Assembly: GCA_021794355.1 (NCBI GenBank)
Contig: JAJYRA010000050.1
Location: forward strand, 1-48,856
DNA from: Thermoplasmata archaeon
GTDB lineage: Archaea > Thermoplasmatota > Thermoplasmata > Thermoplasmatales > Thermoplasmataceae
DNA length: 48,856 bases
Direction of reading: 5' to 3'
Shown here: piece after piece, positions 43,016-48,856 of the stretch
How the letters are laid out: each line of letters starts with the position of its first letter
Numbering within the stretch: position 1 is the first letter of the stretch
Program-made: the position numbers and the translations under genes
The notes under the pieces: model-generated
What the model saw: only the letters and a program-made list of their open reading frames with translations
Database searches by the model: none
What the model was told of the DNA's origin: nothing

Positions 43016-44435
43016 TATCCCATTTTAATTTTAGTTCCTTTGCAGCACGAACCTCATCTGCCCTTTCTATGGATAAGTGCAAAGGCAATGCATGCAATTC
43101 CTCATCAGGTGTCTGCACTGCTTCCTGTATCAATTGGCAAAATTGATCCATATCACTTAGACTGGCATCCTCAGTGGGTTCAATCATCAGAGCCTCCGGT
43201 ACGATTAAGGGAAAATAAATCGTTGGTGCATGAACCCCCCTGTCTATTATAAATTTTGCAATATCAAGGGCTCTTTTGTTCACCATCTTGGATGACATGA
43301 TAACCTCATGTTTTTTTAATCCCTCATGTCTGTAATTCAGGATTGGTTCCAATCTTTTTGCAAGGTAGTTTGCATTTAGAACCGCTTTCTGTGTGTTTTT
43401 TAGCAGCCCATCTGAACCTTTGTACTTAATATAAGCCCAGGCCCTCAGTAAATTTACAAAGGAACCTTGAAACCCAGCAACCCTTCCTATGCTGTGTTCC
43501 TGGTCGTATTTTAGCACATATTTCCCCTCTTCTTTTTCGATTCTTGGGAAAGGTAAATATTTTTCAAGGAATGACTTTACCGCTACCGGTCCTGCTCCCG
43601 GACCACCGCCTCCATGGGGCGTTGCAAAGGTTTTGTGAAGGTTAAAGTGTACCATGTCAAATCCCATGGCTCCTGGGGAGGTTATTCCCAAAATCGCATT
43701 GAGGTTTGCCCCGTCATAATATAACAGGGAACCATTTTTGTGAACAAGATCTGCTATCTCTTCAATATTCGATTCAAAAATTCCCAGCGTGTTTGGATTT
43801 GTTATCATAAATGCAGCGGTTTTCTCCGATAATGCCTCCTTAAGGGCATCCACATCTATTACACCATTTTCCATCGAAGGAATCTCAACGACAGAAAAGC
43901 CAGCCATTGCGGCAGAGGCGGGGTTTGTTCCATGGGCGGAGTCGGGTATGATGATCTCATTTCTTTCCTCACCTCCAACCTCTTCCATATACTTCCTCAC
44001 AATGAGCATCGAGGTGAATTCAGCGTGGGCGCCAGCAAGTGGTTGCAGGCTCACCGCATCCATTCCAGACATAATCCTCAGGTATTCTTTCAATTCGTAC
44101 ATCACCTGCAGATTACCCTGACTGTACTGGTAATCCATTAGGGGATGCACCCTTATGAATCTTGAATCTGTAGCAATCCTGTCTGCAAACTTGGGATTAA
44201 ATTTCATCGTACATGAACCCAGCGGGTAAAATCCAGTATCAACGGCATAGTTCATCTGGGATAACCTGACATAATGCCTTACCACATCATTTTCTGAGAT
44301 GTCTGGCAGATGGAGATTTTCCTGCCTTAAGCGTTCATCAATCTCTGGTTCTTTAAGGTCTTCACAGGTAAAGGAATTTCCTGAATCCATTTCATTCAGG
44401 TATTTTTCATCATAGGTTGCCTGATGATATGTCAT
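43008..44435 (-). CDS. gcvPB: Glycine dehydrogenase (decarboxylating) subunit 2
   Basis: A 475-residue PLP subunit of the split P-protein. The cofactor lysine is Lys268 in HFNLHKTFATPHGGGGPG, followed by the glycine-rich loop. Other landmarks are MGSCTMKFNP-like GSCTMKFNPKF, SAHGTNPASAAMAGF and the DGANLNAILG loop. With subunit 1 it decarboxylates glycine and passes aminomethyl to the lipoyl H-protein. Its start overlaps the gcvPA stop by 4 nt. H- and T-proteins are not in this window. Confidence 0.93.
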   Translation of the reverse strand: MTYHQATYDEKYLNEMDSGNSFTCEDLKEPEIDERLRQENLHLPDISENDVVRHYVRLSQMNYAVDTGFYPLGSCTMKFNPKFADRIATDSRFIRVHPLMDYQYSQGNLQVMYELKEYLRIMSGMDAVSLQPLAGAHAEFTSMLIVRKYMEEVGGEERNEIIIPDSAHGTNPASAAMAGFSVVEIPSMENGVIDVDALKEALSEKTAAFMITNPNTLGIFESNIEEIADLVHKNGSLLYYDGANLNAILGITSPGAMGFDMVHFNLHKTFATPHGGGGPGAGPVAVKSFLEKYLPFPRIEKEEGKYVLKYDQEHSIGRVAGFQGSFVNLLRAWAYIKYKGSDGLLKNTQKAVLNANYLAKRLEPILNYRHEGLKKHEVIMSSKMVNKRALDIAKFIIDRGVHAPTIYFPLIVPEALMIEPTEDASLSDMDQFCQLIQEAVQTPDEELHALPLHLSIERADEVRAAKELKLKWDTK

Positions 44436-45757
44436 TCCATCACCTCCATAGCGTTTTTCAAGTATTCCATTTCATTCTGATTTCGCATTTCGGTTGAAGC
44501 AAAGAAAACTGCATTTTTCTTTGAAGAATCAACACTGTAAAGTGCATCTTTGGCTCTGAAACCCCCAAGGATATTCTTTTCCTCCAGATGTTGCATCATA
44601 AATTGGGACCTCGATCCAACATCAATGATAAAATCGGTAAAAAAGGGATTTTTAAAATTATATGGTTTAACATAGGGCACCTTTTTCATTTCAGAAATTG
44701 TTTTGTTAACATTTTCCATAGATTTGGTCGCCACCCATTTTAATCCTTTATTCCCAAGGATGGATAGATACGCTGTTGAGGCAATTGCAAGAAGAGCCTG
44801 GTTGGTGCAAATGTTGCTCATGGCCTTATCCCTTCTAATATGTTGCTCTCTTGTCTGTAGTGTCATTACAAAAGCCTTTTTACCCTTTCTATCCACAGTT
44901 TCTCCAATCAATCTCCCTGGTGATTTTCTCACATATTTTTCCTTGAAGGAAAACAATCCAAGATAGGGACCACCATAACTCAATGAAATTCCAAGCTGTT
45001 GACCCTCACCCACTGCTATGTCCGCGTCGTAATCCCCCGGAGATTTTATTAACGCTAGGGAAATAGGATCATAATATGCTATATGCAGAGCATTTATCTT
45101 GATCTCTCTTATCCTTGTTACTCCCGGATCTATTGTTCCGTAATTTGATGGATTATAGGTTATGATGGATGAGACTTCAGAATCAACCATTTCAGTTAAT
45201 TTTTCAAGATCTATGGTTCCATCCTCGAGCGTTGGATAAAATTTCAATTTCATATTTAACCCCGTGATATATGTCACGATGACCTGCAAATGGTTTATCC
45301 TTATATTTTGAGGAAGAAGAATGGTTTTATTGCCATTAATCCGGTGGGCCATTCGGACGGCCTCCCCAAGTCCACTGGGTCCATCATACATGGATGAGTT
45401 TGTGACCTCCATCCCTGTTAAATCGGAAATTATGCTCTGGTACTCAAATAAGGCCTGCAGCATACCTTGGGATATCTCAGCCTGATACGGAGTATATGAC
45501 GTTATGAATTCATTTCTCATGATAATATTTTGTATGGAAGCAGGTATGTACCTTTCATATGCCCCCAATCCAAGGAATATTTTCATATTAAGTGCATTTT
45601 TTGATCCAACTTCCTCTGAATTGAGAATAACTTCCATTTCACTTTTCCCCTTACCAATGGAGTCAATATTGCATCTTATTCCCTTAGGAATATCACTAAA
45701 AAGTTCCTCGTAACTATTCATGCCAATATAGGATAGTATCTTCAAGTCAGGATCCAT
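44432..45757 (-). CDS. gcvPA: Glycine dehydrogenase (decarboxylating) subunit 1
   Basis: About 441 residues starting MDPDLKILSYIGMNSYEELF. It is the N-terminal half of the P-protein, with the family stretches FLGLGAYERYIPASIQNIIM, TSYTPYQAEISQGMLQALFE and ITYNPSNYGTID. It forms the heterodimer with subunit 2. An in-frame TTG at 45761-45763 would add two residues; I prefer the ATG at 45755-45757. Translationally coupled to gcvPB through a 4-nt overlap. Divergent from PCNA. Confidence 0.92.
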   Translation of the reverse strand: MDPDLKILSYIGMNSYEELFSDIPKGIRCNIDSIGKGKSEMEVILNSEEVGSKNALNMKIFLGLGAYERYIPASIQNIIMRNEFITSYTPYQAEISQGMLQALFEYQSIISDLTGMEVTNSSMYDGPSGLGEAVRMAHRINGNKTILLPQNIRINHLQVIVTYITGLNMKLKFYPTLEDGTIDLEKLTEMVDSEVSSIITYNPSNYGTIDPGVTRIREIKINALHIAYYDPISLALIKSPGDYDADIAVGEGQQLGISLSYGGPYLGLFSFKEKYVRKSPGRLIGETVDRKGKKAFVMTLQTREQHIRRDKAMSNICTNQALLAIASTAYLSILGNKGLKWVATKSMENVNKTISEMKKVPYVKPYNFKNPFFTDFIIDVGSRSQFMMQHLEEKNILGGFRAKDALYSVDSSKKNAVFFASTEMRNQNEMEYLKNAMEVME

Positions 45758-45900
45758 GCGCAACCACTATTTCAGTAATCCCATGCGGTTATTAAAACAT
45801 GTATTTGCGAAAAATTGAATACCATCTGGATGGAAGTACTTGATTCCTTTTCAATTCCTTACCAGATGTGATCACAAATATTGATCACATTTGAAAAAGG

Positions 45901-45908
45901 TTTAATTA
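45901..45908 (+). promoter_or_regulatory. TATA box of the PCNA gene
   Basis: TTTAATTA is centred 26 nt before the ATG at 45931. Confidence 0.5.
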
Positions 45909-45930
45909 AAGGATATGTAATAACCATTGG

Positions 45931-46659
45931 ATGAAATTAAAATCAAGCGTGAGTAACCTGAAGGAAGTTATGGATATACTGAGTTCAATAACAAATGAAG
46001 CAAAACTGGAATTCGACGTTGATGGTTTAAAAGTAAGGGCAATTGACAGCGCAAGGATTGCAATGGTAGATCTTTTCGTACCAAAGGAGTCTTTTATAAG
46101 CTATGAAACAGACGAGAAGGTGGAGGTTTCCGTGGAACTTGATAAGATAAAAAGCGTATTGAGACTTGCATCACAATCTGATGATCTTTCACTTACCATA
46201 TCAGGATCAAAAATGAAGTTCTCGCTGGGAAATCTTACGAAGACCATCTCAACACTGGACACTTTCGTAAATTCTCCAAAACTTCCGACAGTGGATCCAA
46301 AAAATTATGTGGTAATTAGAAAAGCTGACCTTGATAAAGGATTGAGAGCAGCCACTGATGTTAGGGATTCCATCAAGTTCACCATAGAAGATAAAAGATT
46401 TGAAGCGTCATCCAAAAGTGAATCTGAAGAGGTAAATCTGGTAATAGACAACGAAAATCTTATAGAAATAAGAAATCAGGAGAAAGCATCAAGCAGTTAT
46501 CCACTGGATTACTTGAGTAAAATCATAAGGGCGATTAGTTTTGCCGAAACTTTAAAAATCGCATTCAACAATGATTATCCTCTGGTCATGGAATTTAACT
46601 TTTCCAATAGGGACGGAGTAAAAGTGGCAAGATTCCTTTTGGCCCCCAGAATAGAATAG
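45931..46659 (+). CDS. pcn: DNA polymerase sliding clamp (PCNA)
   Basis: A 242-residue clamp subunit that trimerises around DNA and tethers polymerase, ligase and nucleases. Typical stretches are EAKLEFDVDGLKVRAIDSAR (domain 1), the interdomain loop TLDTFVNSPKLPTVDP and the C-terminal FSNRDGVKVARFLLAPRIE. It is loaded by RFC, whose large subunit is encoded at 21820. A single-gene unit with a good TATA box. Confidence 0.95.
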   Translation: MKLKSSVSNLKEVMDILSSITNEAKLEFDVDGLKVRAIDSARIAMVDLFVPKESFISYETDEKVEVSVELDKIKSVLRLASQSDDLSLTISGSKMKFSLGNLTKTISTLDTFVNSPKLPTVDPKNYVVIRKADLDKGLRAATDVRDSIKFTIEDKRFEASSKSESEEVNLVIDNENLIEIRNQEKASSSYPLDYLSKIIRAISFAETLKIAFNNDYPLVMEFNFSNRDGVKVARFLLAPRIE

Positions 46660-47271
46660 TCAACTAAGCTAACTTAAGACAGGTAGGTTTGCCTGGAAGC
46701 GGGGCGGTGCAAGAGTTGATTAGGACTATGGGGACATTGCGAACGACATGAAAGTGAAGGAGAAGCAAGCTGGGAGAAATGCATACACACCTATGGAAGA
46801 TTCACAGATCCGTAGACGTGTGACTCCGTCTCCATAGAAAGATGGGTTTTTCTTTGAGCATATTTTAAAATTCTCTCCAACAAAACTGATGTGAACTTAC
46901 TCGGAATGAGGGACCACGACTTGAGAGGCCCGCCATAAAAATGCCCGGACAACTGCCAATGAGTGGTGAAATATAGGGGTATTAACATAAAAAGAGGAAA
47001 AGTTAGTAAAACTGAGAAATGAATTGAAATTTGTGTCACAATTCCGCCCCAAGTTTACATGTATTGTTTTCCCTAGAAATATTGAAAGAATCTGCCCAAT
47101 TTATTTTTTTTAACTATTCCAAAATGCCGTAAAGCGCCAACTTCCCAACGAAATATTTAAAAATCATGTGTTATTTATTGTCGATCATGGTTTAAAACCA
47201 GTATTCAATTCAAGAGGATCAAAATAATGTTCATTTGTTGCAATTTCTGATAGTTGATAATTAAGAAAAAG
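46660..47271. other. 600-bp block between PCNA and tRNA-Arg, content unexplained
   Basis: The left two thirds are GC-richer than neighbouring spacers. Both strands give short protein-like frames: plus strand around 46719-46845 (DYGDIANDMKVKEKQAGRNA) and around 46903-46968, minus strand 46791-47039 (82 codons, MTQISIHFSVLLTFPLFMLI and LLERILKYAQRKTHLSMETE). None belongs to a family I recognise. A decayed mobile element or a structured RNA are both possible. Confidence 0.3.
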
Positions 47272-47346
47272 CGAGCGCGAGGGGATTTGGACCCCTGATC
47301 TACAGCTTAGGAGGCTGTTGCCATATCCAGGCTTGGCCACGCGCCC
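47272..47346 (-). tRNA. tRNA-Arg (anticodon CCU)
   Basis: A 75-nt tRNA on the reverse strand. Acceptor stem GGGCGCG pairs with CGCGCTC (one G-U pair), discriminator G, no encoded CCA. The anticodon stem-loop is ACAGC CTCCTAA GCTGT with anticodon CCT (complement at 47309-47311). The T arm is AGGGG TCCAAAT CCCCT. It reads AGG codons. No intron. Confidence 0.95.
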
Positions 47347-47687
47347 TTACAAACCTAGTCTCAGATCCACATGATTGGCGTCCTTGGTTACAAAGATCAG
47401 ATGGTTTTCATCCATTCTCAGTCCTTTTAAACCAGAATTTACATATGGATTCGTTCACAAGTTTTATAGATTGAATTCTTCAGTGCTTGTTGAATTCAAG
47501 CCCTTAATTATAGATTGTCATATTATATTTTCGCAATGATCGGTAGAGTAAAACGAAGGAGATGGTATCCGCTCCTTCTTGTATAATCTATCTATAACTC
47601 ATGATCTTTTAACGCATTCCATAATTGTTTAAAATAATCAGTAATCTATCGCGTTTAAGATTTGGGGTTGAGTGATGTAGTGCTTGC
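47347..47687. other. 340-bp spacer with one perfect inverted repeat
   Basis: No gene is supportable. A 7-bp perfect stem GAAGGAG/CTCCTTC (47555-47561 and 47572-47578, 10-nt loop) lies about 110 nt past the aminotransferase stop and might end that transcript, but there is no T-run, so this is uncertain. Confidence 0.3.
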
Positions 47688-48734
47688 TTAACTATCAATA
47701 GAGCTATTTAGAGGTATTTGTTCTTCGATATTTTCTATATTTTTACCCAGGATGAATGAGTATTTCTGGAGAAAAAAGGAAGCTTTTAAACCTGTCAAGA
47801 TTCCCATATTTCCCAATCTTATAATTTTATTCTGAAGGCTACCCATTCCCCCGGCTACTTCAATATTCTCATATTTGAGTTTGAGCCGTAGTTCGGAAGG
47901 GGGAATAGTTGGTTCAAAAGCTATAACTGAATCAGAATAGTTAGATTCATTTCCAAGAACCTTGGCACCAGAGAGCATTATGCCATTTCTGATAAAATCA
48001 GCCACTACATGATGTCTGAGCAATCTTTTTTCCAGAGTTTCCCTTTCAAGTGCAAGGAGTGCAACGAATAATGCATTAAGACTACCGGTAGATGGTGTAA
48101 ATGGTGTCTCACTTTTCTTGAGGAATTTTATCCCAGAAGAAAGATCCAGATATTTTGGAATATCGTTATGAAAAGATTCGCAATCAGAATAATCTTTACC
48201 TAGACATACGATCCCAACACCGGGAACAGATGCTATACCTTTCTGGCTGCAGGTAGCCATTGCATCAATTCCCCAATTATTTACCATTATAGGGAGAGAA
48301 GCAAAACCAGACACACTATCTACAAGTACTTTTAATCCCATTTTCTTGCATGCACTAGTTATTTCTTTAAGATTTTTTATGGATGTCCCGTTTCCCGTTT
48401 CGTTATGTACCAAACATATAGTTTCAATTTCACTGTGAGTGGATAAATAATTTAATATTTCAGAAGTTTCAATAGAATCTTGCTCATTTTTTGTCAATCT
48501 GGATAGAATGCACCCCCTTCTTTCCACACTTTCCATCATTCTATCTCCGAATTCCCCAAATGAAACTGCTAATACATGTTCTCCCGGCTTTGTGAGCGAA
48601 TATATCATTGACTCAACAGCCAGAGTTCCAGAACCTGTTGTCATTACTGAATGATTAGCATCTGCAAAACGATTTAAAAGCATCTCCGAATTATGTACAA
48701 TATCCTTAAAATCCTTTGATCTATGATTTACCAC
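47688..48734 (-). CDS. Class V PLP aminotransferase (serine-pyruvate / alanine-glyoxylate type), short N-terminus
   Basis: A 348-residue PLP enzyme. Family features are VNHRSKDFKDIVHNSEMLLN, the PLP phosphate loop MTTGSGTLAVESMIYSL, VHNETGNGT, the metal-free Asp in VLVDSVSGFA, and the cofactor lysine in TCSQKGIASVPGVGIV. It would transaminate alanine, serine or glyoxylate. Homologues begin about 25 residues earlier with a TPGP motif, which is missing here. The only possible start is a GTG at 48732-48734, since a stop lies 12 codons upstream in frame. Either a shortened or a damaged gene; see findings. Confidence 0.8.
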   Translation of the reverse strand: MVNHRSKDFKDIVHNSEMLLNRFADANHSVMTTGSGTLAVESMIYSLTKPGEHVLAVSFGEFGDRMMESVERRGCILSRLTKNEQDSIETSEILNYLSTHSEIETICLVHNETGNGTSIKNLKEITSACKKMGLKVLVDSVSGFASLPIMVNNWGIDAMATCSQKGIASVPGVGIVCLGKDYSDCESFHNDIPKYLDLSSGIKFLKKSETPFTPSTGSLNALFVALLALERETLEKRLLRHHVVADFIRNGIMLSGAKVLGNESNYSDSVIAFEPTIPPSELRLKLKYENIEVAGGMGSLQNKIIRLGNMGILTGLKASFFLQKYSFILGKNIENIEEQIPLNSSIDS

Positions 48735-48767
48735 ATATGCTGAGGCATTGTGATTTAATTACATAAT

Positions 48768-48776
48768 TATTTATAC
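48768..48776. promoter_or_regulatory. Bidirectional TATA element
   Basis: TTTATACTC lies about 25 nt before the plus-strand ATG at 48796. Read on the other strand, GTATAAATAA lies about 25 nt before 48748, where a reverse-strand ATG opens a six-codon frame just upstream of the aminotransferase. Confidence 0.45.
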
Positions 48777-48795
48777 TCTCATGTATTGAATCAAT

Positions 48796-48856
48796 ATGGG
48801 TCGCATAGAGTCAAAGAGGAAAGAGGAACTCATAAAGGATGTCAAGGAAAGATATG
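48796..48856 (+). CDS. N-terminus of an unidentified protein, cut by window edge
   Basis: ATG at 48796 followed by 19 open codons (GRIESKRKEELIKDVKERY). The start is supported by a TATA box 25 nt upstream. A basic amphipathic helix is visible, but that is not enough to name a family. Confidence 0.45.
   Translation, partial: MGRIESKRKEELIKDVKERY

Noticed and set aside
46791-47039. 82-codon minus-strand frame as a real gene
   Set aside because: The start region is hydrophobic low-complexity, no family is recognised, and the opposite strand is equally protein-like. Kept only as part of an unexplained block.
47555-47578. Confident terminator
   Set aside because: The stem is perfect but there is no T-rich run after it on either strand, and archaeal termination relies mainly on T-runs.
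1-48856. CRISPR array
   Set aside because: No regularly spaced repeats of 24-37 bp occur; the only direct repeat pair (23455 and 23615) has just two copies and a 130-bp spacer.

Overview
The window is chromosomal DNA of a cell-wall-less acidophilic archaeon of the order Thermoplasmatales (Thermoplasma / Picrophilus / Ferroplasma / Cuniculiplasma type). The evidence is an AT-rich genome, archaeal informational genes (L15e, thermosome, prefoldin alpha, Pop5, RFC-L, PCNA, RPA, ATP-dependent DNA ligase, Sec61 beta), a mevalonate-3-kinase of the kind known from Thermoplasma, and TATA boxes placed about 25-30 nt before many start codons, as expected for leaderless mRNAs. Genus and species cannot be fixed from the sequence alone.

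Layout. 1-460: the start of an IS607-type serine recombinase running off the left edge, then a gene-free flank. 0.46-7.3 kb: cation/proton antiporter, methyltransferase, DNA ligase, a Sulfolobus-type single-OB SSB, a BtuF-like binding protein with a DsrE protein, mevalonate-3-kinase and the tiny Sec61 beta gene. 7.3-13.8 kb: an accessory-looking block with a small frame-disrupted winged-helix gene and two tandem giant (about 960 residue) surface proteins carrying type IV pilin-like N-termini. 13.8-24.6 kb: pyrophosphatase, TYW1, acyl-CoA dehydrogenase, a flippase, thermosome beta, NUDIX, GHMP sugar kinase, RFC large subunit, Pop5, a pair of 30-bp repeats, L15e and tRNA-Ser(UGA). 24.7-28.3 kb: unknown membrane proteins, one 805 residues long, and a decayed gene. 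28.3-33.5 kb: Ap4A-type NUDIX, then pgk-pfdA-ftsY, an HTH regulator and proline dehydrogenase. 33.9-38.3 kb: nucleotidyltransferase, kelch surface protein and UDP-sulfoquinovose synthase, followed by a gene-poor stretch with decayed coding sequence and a possible IS tail. 38.3-46.7 kb: MarC, beta-CASP nuclease, MTA phosphorylase, RPA with its partner, split glycine decarboxylase, PCNA. 46.7-48.9 kb: an unexplained block, tRNA-Arg(CCU), a class V aminotransferase with a missing N-terminus, and a gene cut by the right edge.

How the genes fit together. Replication and repair are strongly represented (LigI, SSB, RFC-L, RPA plus partner, PCNA), though dispersed as single genes or pairs. A second theme is the cell surface: giant pilin-like proteins, the 805-residue membrane protein, the kelch protein with a C-terminal anchor, and enzymes that could supply sugar nucleotides and sulfoquinovose for glycosylation (nucleotidyltransferase, Agl3-like synthase, GHMP sugar kinase, flippase). 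Metabolic genes cover the Thermoplasma-type mevalonate route, glycolysis, proline and glycine catabolism, acyl-CoA oxidation and methionine salvage.

The most promising candidate for something undescribed is the tandem pair of giant pilin-like proteins. I see no CRISPR array, rRNA gene or complete insertion sequence.
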